From NCBI RefSeq assembly GCF_000412675.1, contig NC_021505.1:1792501-1856500 (forward strand): a stretch of DNA of 64,000 nucleotides. Reading direction: 5' to 3'. The notes under the pieces are model-generated. The model was not told the DNA's origin, made no database searches, and saw nothing but the letters and a program-made list of their open reading frames with translations. Numbering within the stretch: position 1 is the first letter of the stretch; the number at the start of each line of letters is the position of its first letter. This DNA is from Pseudomonas putida NBRC 14164 (GTDB lineage Bacteria; Pseudomonadota; Gammaproteobacteria; Pseudomonadales; Pseudomonadaceae). The translations under genes and the position numbers were made by a program. Positions 26,209 to 37,915 of the stretch are shown piece after piece.

Positions 26209-26595
26209 GTGAAAAAAGCCGTGAAAAGCCAACGACCTGTAAACCTAGACCTAAGGACCATCAAGCTCCCTGTCACTGCGTACACGTCCATCCTGCACCG
26301 TATCTCCGGCGTCATCCTGTTCATCGGCCTTGCCATCATGCTTTATGCACTGGGCAAATCGCTGGGTTCCGAGGAAGGCTTCGGTGAGGTGAAGGCGTGT
26401 CTGACCAGCCCGCTGGCCAAATTCGTGACCTGGGGCCTGCTGTCCGCCCTGCTTTATCACCTCGTGGCAGGTGTTCGTCACCTGATCATGGACATGGGCA
26501 TCGGTGAGACGCTGGAAGGCGGCAAGCTGGGCTCGAAAATCGTGATCGTCATCTCCGTGGTGCTGATCGTTCTGGTGGGAGTTTGGGTATGGTAA
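26209..26595 (+). CDS. sdhC: Succinate dehydrogenase cytochrome b556 subunit
   Basis: 128 residues from a GTG start. Early motif RPVNLDLRTIKLPVTAYTSI then LHRISG (haem/quinone region), three membrane helices, and YHLVAGVRHLIMDMG with the haem-ligand His. Membrane anchor of complex II. Its stop overlaps the sdhD start (ATG at 26589). Confidence 0.95.
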   Translation: MKKAVKSQRPVNLDLRTIKLPVTAYTSILHRISGVILFIGLAIMLYALGKSLGSEEGFGEVKACLTSPLAKFVTWGLLSALLYHLVAGVRHLIMDMGIGETLEGGKLGSKIVIVISVVLIVLVGVWVW

Positions 26596-26957
26596 CCAAT
26601 GTCACGAACCTGTCGCGTTCGGGCCTCTATGACTGGATGGCGCAGCGCGTTTCTGCGGTCGTTCTCGCGGCTTACTTCCTCTTCCTGATCGGCTACGTGA
26701 TCGCCCACCCAGGCATCGACTACACCCAGTGGCATGGTCTGTTCTCCAACAACGCGATGCGGATCTTCAGTCTGCTGGCCCTCGTTGCCCTGGGCGCTCA
26801 CGCCTGGGTCGGCATGTGGACCATTGCAACCGACTACCTGACGCCTATGTCGTTCGGCAAGTCGGCAACTGCGATTCGTTTCCTGTTCCAGGCGGTATGC
26901 GGCGTTGCGATGTTCGCTTACTTCGTCTGGGGTGTGCAGATTCTCTGGGGTATCTGA
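26589..26957 (+). CDS. sdhD: Succinate dehydrogenase membrane anchor subunit
   Basis: 122 residues; ATG at 26589 overlaps the end of sdhC by 7 bp, implying translational coupling. SGLYDWMAQRVSAVVLAAYF and AHAWVGMWTIATDYL match SdhD with its haem and quinone region; three membrane helices. The sdhA start follows after 3 bp. Confidence 0.95.
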   Translation: MVTNVTNLSRSGLYDWMAQRVSAVVLAAYFLFLIGYVIAHPGIDYTQWHGLFSNNAMRIFSLLALVALGAHAWVGMWTIATDYLTPMSFGKSATAIRFLFQAVCGVAMFAYFVWGVQILWGI

Positions 26958-26960
26958 TCC

Positions 26961-28733
26961 ATGGCTAGCATTCCAACCATTTCCTTCGACGCCATCATCA
27001 TCGGTGGCGGCGGCGCCGGCATGCGCGCAGCGCTGCAACTGGCTCAAGGCGGCCACAAGACTGCCGTAGTCACCAAGGTCTTCCCGACCCGTTCGCACAC
27101 CGTATCCGCCCAGGGCGGCATCACCTGCGCCATCGCTTCGGCCGACCCGAACGACGACTGGCGCTGGCACATGTACGATACCGTCAAGGGTTCCGACTAC
27201 ATCGGTGACCAGGACGCTATCGAATACATGTGTCAGGAAGGCCCGGCTGCGGTCTTCGAGCTGGACCACATGGGCCTGCCGTTCTCGCGTACCGAAACCG
27301 GTCGCATCTACCAGCGTCCGTTCGGTGGCCAGTCCAAGGACTTCGGTAAAGGTGGCCAGGCCGCCCGTACCTGTGCCGCTTCCGACCGTACCGGTCACGC
27401 GCTGCTGCACACCCTGTACCAGGGCAACCTGAAAGCCGGTACCACCTTCCTCAACGAGTACTACGCCGTTGACCTGGTGAAGAACCAGGAAGGCGCCTTC
27501 GTCGGTGTGATCGCGATCTGCATCGAAACCGGCGAAACCATGTACATCAAGTCCAAGGCCACCGTTCTGGCCACTGGCGGTGCGGGCCGTATCTACTCCT
27601 CCACCACCAACGCCCTGATCAATACCGGTGACGGTATCGGCATGGCCCTGCGTGCCGGTGTACCGGTGCAGGACATCGAGATGTGGCAGTTCCACCCGAC
27701 CGGCATCGCCGGCGCCGGTGTACTGGTCACCGAGGGTTGCCGCGGTGAAGGTGGTTACCTGATCAACGCCCACGGCGAGCGCTTCATGGAGCGTTACGCG
27801 CCGAACGCGAAAGACCTGGCCGGCCGTGACGTGGTTGCCCGTTCCATGGTCAAGGAAATCATCGCCGGCAACGGCGTGGGCCCGAACAAGGACCACGTAC
27901 TGCTGAAGCTGGACCACCTGGGCGAGGAAGTGCTGCACAGCCGCCTGCCAGGTATCTGCGAACTGTCCAAGACCTTCGCCCACGTCGACCCGGTCGTCGC
28001 GCCGGTGCCGGTCGTTCCGACCTGCCACTACATGATGGGCGGCGTTGCCACCAACATTCATGGCCAGGCCATCACCATGGACGAAGAAGGCAAGGATCAC
28101 ATCATCCCTGGCCTGTTCGCCGTAGGTGAAGTGGCGTGCGTATCGGTTCACGGTGCCAACCGCCTGGGCGGCAACTCGCTGCTCGACCTGGTGGTATTCG
28201 GCCGTGCTGCCGGCCTGCACCTGGAGAAGGCGCTGAGCGACGGCATCGAGCATCTCGACGCCAGCGACACCGACATCGAAGTTGCCCTGAACCGCCTGAA
28301 CAAGCTCAACGAGCGCTCCACTGGCGAAGACGTTGCCAGCCTCAAGCGCGAACTGCAGAGCTGCATGCAGAACTACTTCGGTGTATTCCGTACTGGCGAA
28401 TACATGCAGAAGGGTATCGAGCAGCTGGCCGGCCTGCGTGACCGCATCGCCAACGTCAAGATCAACGACAAGTCCCAGGCCTTCAACACCGCGCGTATCG
28501 AAGCGCTGGAGCTGCAGAACCTGCTGGAAGTCGCCGAAGCTACCGCCATCGCGGCCGAAGCCCGTAAAGAGTCCCGCGGCGCTCACGCCCGTGAAGACTT
28601 CGAAGACCGTGACGACGAAAACTGGCTGTGCCACACCCTGTACTACCCGGGTGAGAAGCGCGTTGCCAAGCGTGGCGTCAACTTTGCGCCGAAGACCGTT
28701 CCGGCCTTCGAGCCAAAAATCCGGACTTACTAA
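26961..28733 (+). CDS. sdhA: Succinate dehydrogenase flavoprotein subunit
   Basis: 590 residues. FAD motif [20 protein letters not shown], covalent-flavin histidine in [10 protein letters not shown], catalytic region [20 protein letters not shown], and [16 protein letters not shown]. Oxidises succinate to fumarate, feeding electrons through SdhB to ubiquinone. Normal length. Confidence 0.97.
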   Translation: MASIPTISFDAIIIGGGGAGMRAALQLAQGGHKTAVVTKVFPTRSHTVSAQGGITCAIASADPNDDWRWHMYDTVKGSDYIGDQDAIEYMCQEGPAAVFELDHMGLPFSRTETGRIYQRPFGGQSKDFGKGGQAARTCAASDRTGHALLHTLYQGNLKAGTTFLNEYYAVDLVKNQEGAFVGVIAICIETGETMYIKSKATVLATGGAGRIYSSTTNALINTGDGIGMALRAGVPVQDIEMWQFHPTGIAGAGVLVTEGCRGEGGYLINAHGERFMERYAPNAKDLAGRDVVARSMVKEIIAGNGVGPNKDHVLLKLDHLGEEVLHSRLPGICELSKTFAHVDPVVAPVPVVPTCHYMMGGVATNIHGQAITMDEEGKDHIIPGLFAVGEVACVSVHGANRLGGNSLLDLVVFGRAAGLHLEKALSDGIEHLDASDTDIEVALNRLNKLNERSTGEDVASLKRELQSCMQNYFGVFRTGEYMQKGIEQLAGLRDRIANVKINDKSQAFNTARIEALELQNLLEVAEATAIAAEARKESRGAHAREDFEDRDDENWLCHTLYYPGEKRVAKRGVNFAPKTVPAFEPKIRTY

Positions 28734-28744
28734 GGGTGGCTGCT

Positions 28745-29449
28745 ATGTTGAAAGTCGAAGTTTATCGTTACAACCCCGACACCGACTCGGCGCCCAAGAT
28801 GGAGTCGTTCGACGTCGATACCGGCGGCAAGGACCTGATGGTTCTCGATGTATTGGCGCTGATCAAGGAAAAGGACGAGGGTTTCTCGTACCGTCGCTCC
28901 TGCCGTGAAGGCGTGTGCGGTTCCGATGGCATGAACATGAACGGCAAGAACGGCCTGGCCTGCATCACCCCGCTGTCGGGCGTGGTCAAGGGCAACAAGC
29001 TGGTTCTGCGCCCGCTGCCGGGCCTGCCGGTCATTCGTGACCTGGTCGTCGACATGAGCATCTTCTACAAGCAGTACGAGAAGGTGAAACCATTCCTGCA
29101 GAACGACACGCCGGCCCCGGCCATCGAGCGTCTGCAGTCGCCTGAAGAACGTGACAAGCTGGACGGCCTGTACGAGTGCATCCTGTGCGCTTGCTGCTCG
29201 ACTTCCTGCCCGTCGTTCTGGTGGAACCCGGACAAGTTCCTGGGCCCTGCCGCACTGCTGCAGGCCTACCGCTTCCTGGCCGACAGCCGTGACACCAAGA
29301 CTCAGGAGCGCCTGGCGTCCCTGGATGACCCGTTCAGCGTATTCCGCTGCCGCGGGATCATGAACTGCGTAAACGTTTGCCCGAAAGGTCTGAACCCGAC
29401 CAAGGCAATCGGTCACGTACGTAACATGCTGCTGCAAAGCGGCACCTGA
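28745..29449 (+). CDS. sdhB: Succinate dehydrogenase iron-sulfur subunit
   Basis: 234 residues from ATG at 28745; a GTG three codons earlier is also in frame. Cysteine clusters: 2Fe-2S in CREGVCGSDGMNMNGKNG, 4Fe-4S in CILCACCSTSCP, 3Fe-4S in CRGIMNCVNVCPKG. Carries electrons from SdhA to the membrane quinone site. Last sdh gene. Confidence 0.97.
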   Translation: MLKVEVYRYNPDTDSAPKMESFDVDTGGKDLMVLDVLALIKEKDEGFSYRRSCREGVCGSDGMNMNGKNGLACITPLSGVVKGNKLVLRPLPGLPVIRDLVVDMSIFYKQYEKVKPFLQNDTPAPAIERLQSPEERDKLDGLYECILCACCSTSCPSFWWNPDKFLGPAALLQAYRFLADSRDTKTQERLASLDDPFSVFRCRGIMNCVNVCPKGLNPTKAIGHVRNMLLQSGT

Positions 29450-29479
29450 TACAAAGTGTTGTAACTGCAGTAAGCCGAG

Positions 29480-29500
29480 GTGCGGGCGCTGAGCCCGCAC
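29480..29500 (+). other. Stem-loop in the sdhB-sucA gap
   Basis: GTGCGGGC, loop GCTGA, GCCCGCAC: an 8-bp perfect stem. It lacks a T-run, so it is more likely an RNA processing, stability or partial-termination element than a full terminator. The remaining 190 bp before sucA probably carry a leader; no gene is seen. Confidence 0.55.
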
Positions 29501-29694
29501 TGAGGTAAAACCCGAACAAGGGCCCACAAAGCCCGCGTTCATACCTATGAAGATATGAGACCAGCAGGGGCTTTCCGGGCTGGTACCCGGAAAATCAGCA
29601 GGATCCAAGTGGCGTGGTTCAGTCGCTTTATTCGGACTTTTCCAGGTTTGCTGTGGCTCTCGCCGATCAGTCCCCTAATCGAGGGTGACCAAGC

Positions 29695-32526
29695 ATGCAA
29701 GAAAGCGTGATGCAGCGCATGTGGGATAGCGCCCACCTTTCAGGTGGTAACGCTGCATATGTGGAAGAGCTCTACGAGCTCTACCTGCACGACCCTAACG
29801 CTGTGCCAGAAGAGTGGCGCACTTACTTCCAGAAGTTGCCAGCCGACGGCAGCACCGCTACTGATGTATCGCACTCGACAATCCGCGACCATTTCGTACT
29901 GCTGGCAAAGAACCAGCGCCGCGCCCAACCGGTATCCGCCGGGAGCGTGAGCAGTGAACACGAGAAGAAGCAGGTTGAAGTTCTGCGACTGATCCAGGCC
30001 TATCGTATGCGCGGCCATCAGGCTGCCAAGCTTGACCCGTTGGGGTTGTGGCAGCGTCCAGCGCCCGTAGACCTGTCGATCAATCACTACGGCTTGACCA
30101 ATGCCGATCTTGATACGACCTTCCGTGCCGGCGACCTGTTCATCGGCAAAGAGGAGGCGAGCCTACGCGACATCTTCGATGCACTCCAGAAGACATATTG
30201 TCGCACCATTGGCGCCGAATTCACCCACATCGTCGATTCCGAGCAGCGCAGCTGGTTCCAGCAGCGTCTGGAAAGCGTGCGCGGTCGTCCGGAGTTTTCC
30301 GCTGACGTGCAGGCTCACCTGCTCGAGCGCGTGACTGCCGGTGAGGGCCTGGAAAAGTACCTGGGCACCAAGTACCCGGGCACCAAGCGCTTCGGCCTTG
30401 AAGGCGGCGAGAGCCTGATCCCGATGCTGGATGAAATGATCCAGCGTTCCGGTTCTTACGGCACCAAGGAAGTCGTGATCGGCATGGCCCACCGTGGCCG
30501 CCTGAACGTACTGGTGAACACCTTCGGCAAGAACCCGCGCGAGCTGTTCGACGAGTTCGAAGGCAAGAAGATGAACGAGCTGGGCTCCGGTGACGTGAAG
30601 TATCACCAGGGCTTCTCCTCGAACGTGATGACCACCGGTGGCGAAGTTCACCTGGCCATGGCGTTCAACCCGTCCCACCTGGAAATCGTCTCGCCAGTGG
30701 TTGAAGGTTCGGTGCGCGCCCGTCAGGACCGTCGCAACGACACCGTCGGCGACAAGGTGCTGCCGATCTCGATCCACGGCGACGCAGCATTCGCCGGCCA
30801 GGGCGTGGTCATGGAAACCTTCCAGATGTCGCAGACCCGCGGTTTCAAGACCGGCGGTACCGTGCACATCGTGATCAACAACCAGGTTGGTTTCACCATC
30901 AGCAACCCGCTGGACGCGCGCTCCACCGAGTACGCCACCGACGTTGCCAAGATGATCCAGGCGCCGATCCTGCACGTGAACGGCGATGACCCGGAAGCAG
31001 TGCTGTTCGTCACCCAGCTGGCCATCGATTACCGCATGCAGTTCAAGCGTGACGTGGTCATCGACCTGGTCTGCTACCGTCGTCGCGGCCACAACGAGGC
31101 TGACGAACCGAACGGCACCCAGCCGCTGATGTACCAGCAGATCAGCAAGCAGCGCACTACCCGTGAGCTGTATGCCGAGGCGCTGATCCAGGCCGGTCGT
31201 ATCGACGCCGAACGCGCTCAGGCCAAGATCGACGAGTACCGCAACGCGCTGGACAATGGCCTGCACGTTGTGAAAAGCCTGGTCAAGGAACCGAACCGCG
31301 AGCTGTTCGTCGACTGGCGTCCGTACCTGGGCCACGCCTGGACTGCGCGTCACGACACCCGCTTCGACCTCAAGACCCTGCAAGACCTGTCGGCCAAGCT
31401 GCTGGAACTGCCAGAAGGCTTCGTCGTTCAGCGTCAGGTCTCGAAGATCTACGAAGATCGCCAGAAGATGCAGGCCGGTGGCTTGCCGATCAACTGGGGT
31501 TATGCAGAGACCATGGCCTACGCCACCCTGCAGTTCGAAGGTCACCCGATCCGCATGACCGGCCAGGACATCGGCCGTGGCACCTTCTCGCACCGTCACG
31601 CGGTGTTGCACAACCAGAAGGACGCCAGCACCTACATTCCGCTGCAGAACCTGTTCCCGGGCCAGCCGCGCTTCGACCTGTACGACTCCTTCCTGTCGGA
31701 AGAAGCGGTGCTGGCCTTCGAATACGGCTATTCCACCACCACGCCGAACGCGCTGGTGATCTGGGAAGCCCAGTTCGGCGACTTCGCCAACGGTGCGCAA
31801 GTGGTGATCGACCAGTTCATCACCAGCGGTGAGCACAAGTGGGGCCGCCTGTGCGGTCTGACCATGCTGCTGCCACACGGTTACGAAGGGCAGGGCCCGG
31901 AGCACTCCTCCGCGCGTCTGGAGCGTTACCTGCAGCTGTGCGCCGAGCACAACATCCAGGTCTGCGTACCGACCACTCCGGCACAGATCTACCACCTGCT
32001 GCGTCGCCAGGTCATCCGCCCGCTGCGCAAGCCGCTGGTAGTCCTGACGCCGAAGTCGCTGCTGCGCCACAAGCTGGCCATCTCGACCCTGGAAGAACTG
32101 GCAGAAGGCTCGTTCCAGACCGTGATCCCGGAAATCGACGCAATCGATCCGGCCAAGGTCGAGCGCCTGGTGCTGTGCAGCGGCAAGGTTTACTACGACC
32201 TGCTGGAAAAACGCCGTGCCGAAGGCCGCGAAGACATCGCCATCCTGCGTCTCGAGCAGCTGTACCCGTTCCCGGAAGACGACCTGGTCGAAATCCTGGC
32301 GCAATACAGCAACCTCAAGCACGCCGTATGGTGCCAGGAAGAGCCGATGAACCAGGGCGCCTGGTACAGCAGCCAGCACCACATGCGCCGTATCCTGGGC
32401 CGCCACAACAAGGCACTGGTCCTGGAATACGCCGGTCGCGACGCGTCTGCCGCACCAGCCTGTGGTTACGCTTCGAAGCACGCCGAACAGCAGGAAAAAC
32501 TGCTGCAAGACGCCTTCACTGTCTAA
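29695..32526 (+). CDS. sucA: 2-Oxoglutarate dehydrogenase E1 component
   Basis: 943 residues. N-terminal SucA helix region (QRMWDSAHLSGGNAAYVEEL), thiamine-diphosphate region with IGMAHRGRLNVLVN, HLEIVSPVVEGSVRARQDR and GDAAFAGQGVV, and a transketolase-like C-terminal half (QDIGRGTFSHRHAVLHNQK). Decarboxylates 2-oxoglutarate and passes the succinyl group to the SucB lipoyl arm. First of sucA-sucB-lpdG-sucC-sucD. Confidence 0.97.
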   Translation: MQESVMQRMWDSAHLSGGNAAYVEELYELYLHDPNAVPEEWRTYFQKLPADGSTATDVSHSTIRDHFVLLAKNQRRAQPVSAGSVSSEHEKKQVEVLRLIQAYRMRGHQAAKLDPLGLWQRPAPVDLSINHYGLTNADLDTTFRAGDLFIGKEEASLRDIFDALQKTYCRTIGAEFTHIVDSEQRSWFQQRLESVRGRPEFSADVQAHLLERVTAGEGLEKYLGTKYPGTKRFGLEGGESLIPMLDEMIQRSGSYGTKEVVIGMAHRGRLNVLVNTFGKNPRELFDEFEGKKMNELGSGDVKYHQGFSSNVMTTGGEVHLAMAFNPSHLEIVSPVVEGSVRARQDRRNDTVGDKVLPISIHGDAAFAGQGVVMETFQMSQTRGFKTGGTVHIVINNQVGFTISNPLDARSTEYATDVAKMIQAPILHVNGDDPEAVLFVTQLAIDYRMQFKRDVVIDLVCYRRRGHNEADEPNGTQPLMYQQISKQRTTRELYAEALIQAGRIDAERAQAKIDEYRNALDNGLHVVKSLVKEPNRELFVDWRPYLGHAWTARHDTRFDLKTLQDLSAKLLELPEGFVVQRQVSKIYEDRQKMQAGGLPINWGYAETMAYATLQFEGHPIRMTGQDIGRGTFSHRHAVLHNQKDASTYIPLQNLFPGQPRFDLYDSFLSEEAVLAFEYGYSTTTPNALVIWEAQFGDFANGAQVVIDQFITSGEHKWGRLCGLTMLLPHGYEGQGPEHSSARLERYLQLCAEHNIQVCVPTTPAQIYHLLRRQVIRPLRKPLVVLTPKSLLRHKLAISTLEELAEGSFQTVIPEIDAIDPAKVERLVLCSGKVYYDLLEKRRAEGREDIAILRLEQLYPFPEDDLVEILAQYSNLKHAVWCQEEPMNQGAWYSSQHHMRRILGRHNKALVLEYAGRDASAAPACGYASKHAEQQEKLLQDAFTV

Positions 32527-32568
32527 CGCCTTCGCGCACCTGAAACCGAATTTAAGGAAACACAGATA

Positions 32569-33789
32569 ATGGCTATCGAGATCAAAGCCCCAACCTTCCC
32601 GGAATCGGTTGCCGATGGCACCGTTGCCACCTGGCACAAGAAGCCGGGCGACGCCGTCAAGCGTGACGAGCTGATCGTCGACATCGAGACCGACAAGGTT
32701 GTCCTGGAAGTACTGGCTACCGCCGATGGCGTGCTGGGCGACATCGTCAAGGGCGAGGGCGACACCGTCCTGTCCGACGAACTGCTGGGTTCGATCGTTG
32801 AAGGCGGTGCTGCCGCTGCTCCAGCCGCCGCAGCCGCTCCTGCGGCTGCACCGGCTGCCGCTGCCGCCGATGCTGGTGAAGATGACCCGGTTGCTGCCCC
32901 GGCCGCCCGCAAGCTGGCTGAAGAAAACGGCATCGACCTGGCTTCCGTTGCCGGTACCGGTAAAGGCGGTCGCGTCACCAAGGAAGACGTGGTTGCTGCT
33001 GTTGCCAACAAGAAGTCGGCACCTGCCGCTGCCCCGGCTGCCAAGCCTGCCGCTGCTGCTGCCCCGGTTGTCGTCGCTGCTGGCGACCGCACCGAGAAGC
33101 GCGTGCCGATGACCCGCCTGCGTGCCAAGATCGCCGAGCGTCTGGTCGAAGCCCAGTCCAACATGGCGATGCTGACCACCTTCAACGAAGTGGACATGAC
33201 CGAAGTCATGGCCCTGCGTTCGAAGTACAAGGACCTGTTCGAGAAGACCCACAATGGCGTGCGCCTGGGCTTCATGTCGTTCTTCGTCAAGGCTGCTACC
33301 GAAGCCCTGAAGCGCTTCCCGGCGGTCAACGCCTCGATCGACGGCAACGACATCGTCTACCACGGCTTCGCCGACGTCGGCGTTGCCGTGTCCAGCGACC
33401 GTGGCCTGGTGGTACCGGTACTGCGTAACGCCGAATCGATGAGCCTGGCTGAAATCGAGAACGGCATCGCCACCTTCGGCAAGAAGGCCCGTGACGGCAA
33501 GCTGTCCATCGAAGAGATGACCGGTGGCACCTTCACCATCACCAACGGTGGTACCTTCGGTTCGATGATGTCGACCCCGATCGTCAACCCGCCGCAGGCC
33601 GCCATCCTCGGCATGCACAACATCATCCAGCGCCCGATGGCCATCAATGGTCAGGTCGTGATTCGCCCGATGATGTACCTGGCGCTGTCGTACGATCACC
33701 GCCTGATCGACGGCAAGGAAGCGGTAACCTTCCTGGTCACTATCAAGAACCTGCTGGAAGATCCGTCCCGCCTGCTGCTGGACATCTAA
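32569..33789 (+). CDS. sucB: Dihydrolipoyllysine succinyltransferase (E2)
   Basis: 406 residues. One lipoyl domain (lipoyl Lys in [11 protein letters not shown]), an Ala/Pro-rich linker, the peripheral subunit-binding domain ([20 protein letters not shown]), a second Ala-rich linker, and the catalytic domain ending in [12 protein letters not shown] with the active His and Asp. Forms the core of the oxoglutarate dehydrogenase complex. Ribosome-binding site AAGGA. Confidence 0.97.
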
Positions 33790-33858
33790 CCCTCTGGCTG
33801 CGTACCGTGCCGGCCTTGGCTTCGCGAGAAGCCATGCCGCGCGGTTCGCGGCTTGTAG

Positions 33859-35319
<1,461 letters not shown>

Positions 35320-35348
35320 TTATAAGAAACCACGGCGGGCAGCCCGTC

Positions 35349-35372
35349 GTGAGTCTTGCGTGCATGACTCAC
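35349..35372 (+). other. Stem-loop in the lpdG-sucC gap
   Basis: GTGAGTC, 10-base loop, GACTCAC, directly after an imperfect G/C-rich hairpin (ACGGCGGGCAGCCCGTCGT at 35332-35350). No T-run follows. The 172-bp gap may modulate sucCD expression. Confidence 0.5.
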
Positions 35373-35491
35373 CGCGGAACGTCCGCCGGACCGGATCACA
35401 CGGGAAAACCCGGGGTCAACGGTCACAGGTGGTGCGGCGCCAGTAATGGCGCAGCGCCGAAGCGCAGTACCTAACGAAGACGGTAAAAAGC

Positions 35492-36658
35492 ATGAATCTT
35501 CACGAGTATCAGGGTAAGCAGCTGTTCGCTGAATACGGCCTGCCAGTTTCCAAGGGTTTCGCAGTCGATACCCCTGAAGCTGCAGCAGAAGCTTGCGACA
35601 AGATCGGCGGTTCCGAGTGGGTTGTAAAAGCCCAGGTTCACGCAGGTGGTCGCGGTAAAGCGGGCGGCGTCAAGCTGGTTCGCAGCAAGGAAGACGCCAA
35701 GGCGTTCGCTGCGCAATGGTTGGGCAAGCGCCTGGTAACCTACCAGACCGACGCCAACGGTCAGCCAGTGACCAAGATCCTGGTCGAATCCTGCACTGAC
35801 ATCGCCAAAGAGCTGTACCTGGGCGCTGTAGTCGATCGCTCGAGCCGCCGTATCGTGTTCATGGCCTCCACCGAAGGTGGTGTGGACATCGAGAAAGTCG
35901 CTCACGAAACTCCTGAGAAGATCATCAAGGCTACTATCGATCCACTGGTCGGCGCTCAGCCGTTCCAGGGTCGTGAACTGGCATTCCAGCTGGGTCTGGA
36001 AGGCAAGCAAGTTGCGCAGTTCGCCAAGATTTTCGTAGGCCTGGCCAAGCTGTTCAAAGAACACGACCTGGCCCTGCTGGAAGTCAACCCGCTGGTCATC
36101 AAGGCCGACGGCGACCTGCACTGCCTGGATGCGAAGATCAACATCGACGCAAACGCCATGTACCGTCAGCCTAAGCTGAAAACCTTCCACGACCCGTCGC
36201 AGGACGATCCTCGTGAAGCCCACGCTGCCAGCTTCGAGCTGAACTACGTGGCCCTGGAAGGCAACATCGGCTGCATGGTCAACGGTGCCGGCCTGGCCAT
36301 GGGTACCATGGACATCGTCAACCTGCATGGCGGCAAGCCAGCCAACTTCCTCGACGTTGGCGGCGGTGCTACCAAAGAGCGCGTTACCGAAGCCTTCAAG
36401 ATCATTCTGTCCGACAGCAATGTCGCGGCCGTTCTGGTCAACATCTTCGGCGGCATCGTTCGTTGCGACATGATTGCCGAAGGCATCATCGGTGCAGTGA
36501 AAGAAGTCGGCGTTAAGGTTCCGGTTGTGGTTCGCCTCGAAGGCAACAACGCCGAACTGGGCGCTAAAGTACTGGCAGAAAGCGGTTTGAACATCATTGC
36601 GGCAACCAGCCTGACCGACGCTGCTCAACAAGTTGTCAAAGCTGCGGAGGGCAAGTAA
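35492..36658 (+). CDS. sucC: Succinyl-CoA synthetase beta subunit
   Basis: 388 residues. ATP-grasp start ([20 protein letters not shown]), nucleotide loop [15 protein letters not shown], and the C-terminal ligase domain [17 protein letters not shown]. Couples succinyl-CoA cleavage to ATP formation together with SucD. Its TAA shares one base with the sucD ATG (36658). Confidence 0.97.
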   Translation: MNLHEYQGKQLFAEYGLPVSKGFAVDTPEAAAEACDKIGGSEWVVKAQVHAGGRGKAGGVKLVRSKEDAKAFAAQWLGKRLVTYQTDANGQPVTKILVESCTDIAKELYLGAVVDRSSRRIVFMASTEGGVDIEKVAHETPEKIIKATIDPLVGAQPFQGRELAFQLGLEGKQVAQFAKIFVGLAKLFKEHDLALLEVNPLVIKADGDLHCLDAKINIDANAMYRQPKLKTFHDPSQDDPREAHAASFELNYVALEGNIGCMVNGAGLAMGTMDIVNLHGGKPANFLDVGGGATKERVTEAFKIILSDSNVAAVLVNIFGGIVRCDMIAEGIIGAVKEVGVKVPVVVRLEGNNAELGAKVLAESGLNIIAATSLTDAAQQVVKAAEGK

Positions 36659-37542
36659 TGAGCGTCCTGATCAATAAAGACACCAAAGTCATCTGCCAGG
36701 GCTTCACCGGCTCGCAGGGTACTTTCCACTCCGAACAAGCCATCGCCTACGGCACCAAGATGGTCGGCGGCGTAACCCCAGGCAAGGGTGGCACCACCCA
36801 CCTGGGCCTGCCGGTGTTCAACACCGTCAAGGAAGCCGTGGAAGCTACCGGCGCTGACGCTTCGGTCATCTACGTACCGGCTCCATTCTGCAAAGACTCG
36901 ATCCTGGAAGCTGCCTTCGGCGGCATCAAGCTGATCGTCTGCATCACCGAAGGCATTCCTACCCTGGACATGCTGGATGCCAAGGTCAAGTGCGACGAGC
37001 TGGGCGTGACCCTGATCGGCCCTAACTGCCCAGGTGTCATCACCCCGGGCGAGTGCAAGATCGGTATCATGCCAGGCCACATCCACCTGCCAGGCAAGGT
37101 CGGTATCGTTTCGCGCTCCGGCACCCTGACCTACGAAGCTGTGAAGCAGACCACCGACGCCGGCTTCGGCCAGTCGACCTGCGTCGGCATCGGCGGTGAC
37201 CCGATCCCGGGCTCCAACTTCATCGACATCCTGAAGCTGTTCCAGGAAGACCCGAAGACCGAAGCGATCGTGATGATCGGTGAGATCGGCGGTTCGGCTG
37301 AAGAAGAAGCCGCGGCCTACATCAAGGCCCACGTGACCAAGCCAGTCGTTTCCTACATCGCCGGTGTTACTGCACCTGCGGGCAAGCGCATGGGCCACGC
37401 TGGCGCCATCATTTCCGGCGGCAAAGGCACTGCGGACGAGAAGTTCGCCGCCCTGCAGGACGCTGGTGTGAAGACCGTGCGTTCGCTGGCTGACATCGGC
37501 AAGGCCCTGGCCGAGCTGACTGGCTGGGAAGCCAAGAAGTAA
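36658..37542 (+). CDS. sucD: Succinyl-CoA synthetase alpha subunit
   Basis: 294 residues. CoA-binding N-terminus ([20 protein letters not shown]), [20 protein letters not shown], and the phosphorylated His in [18 protein letters not shown]. Translationally coupled to sucC. End of the TCA operon; terminator follows. Confidence 0.97.
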   Translation: MSVLINKDTKVICQGFTGSQGTFHSEQAIAYGTKMVGGVTPGKGGTTHLGLPVFNTVKEAVEATGADASVIYVPAPFCKDSILEAAFGGIKLIVCITEGIPTLDMLDAKVKCDELGVTLIGPNCPGVITPGECKIGIMPGHIHLPGKVGIVSRSGTLTYEAVKQTTDAGFGQSTCVGIGGDPIPGSNFIDILKLFQEDPKTEAIVMIGEIGGSAEEEAAAYIKAHVTKPVVSYIAGVTAPAGKRMGHAGAIISGGKGTADEKFAALQDAGVKTVRSLADIGKALAELTGWEAKK

Positions 37543-37568
37543 TACTGCTACACCCCCCACGCGCACAG

Positions 37569-37590
37569 AGGCCACCTTCGGGTGGCCTTT
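37569..37590 (+). terminator. Terminator after sucCD
   Basis: AGGCCACC, TTCG tetraloop, GGTGGCCT followed by TTGTCG. Stable stem with a short T-tail. Confidence 0.8.
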
Positions 37591-37737
37591 GTCGTTGTTG
37601 CGCCGGGTATTTTATCGACATGGAACATTCGATAGTTCCTATCAGGTTTTTCCACCAGACATTCACGCTAATTGGCAATAAATTATCGCTTGGCACAGAT
37701 ATCCAGACGACAAACATGTACGCACATCGGACAAGCA

Positions 37738-37752
37738 GCACTGTAACAGTGC
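37738..37752. promoter_or_regulatory. Perfect 15-bp palindrome in the brnQ leader region
   Basis: GCACTGT-A-ACAGTGC, flanked by ACAAGCA and GTTTGTC, which extend the symmetry loosely. Its size and one-base centre suit a dimeric repressor operator. The whole 37,543-37,915 gap has no convincing gene: one open frame of 99 codons ends over the brnQ start but lacks a ribosome-binding site. Confidence 0.45.
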
Positions 37753-37915
37753 GTTTGTCGGGTAAAACGGTTAATCTACGCGCCACTCTGTGCCCGCTCC
37801 CCAAAAGGGAACGACACGCTAAACGGGTCTGGCCTATCAAGCCGGGCAGCATTTCCCTCACCCCTGGGGAAATCCCTTCTCGAATCCCGATTTCAGCAGT
37901 GTGGTACTACCTTAA

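Noticed and set aside
30163..33699. Very long minus-strand open frame (1178 codons) opposite sucA and sucB
   Set aside because: It mirrors the codon structure of the real genes and has no recognisable domain; high GC makes such shadows common.
37690..37710. Sigma-54 promoter before brnQ (TTGGCAC)
   Set aside because: The -24 element fits, but the -12 position reads TCCAG instead of TTGC at the proper spacing.
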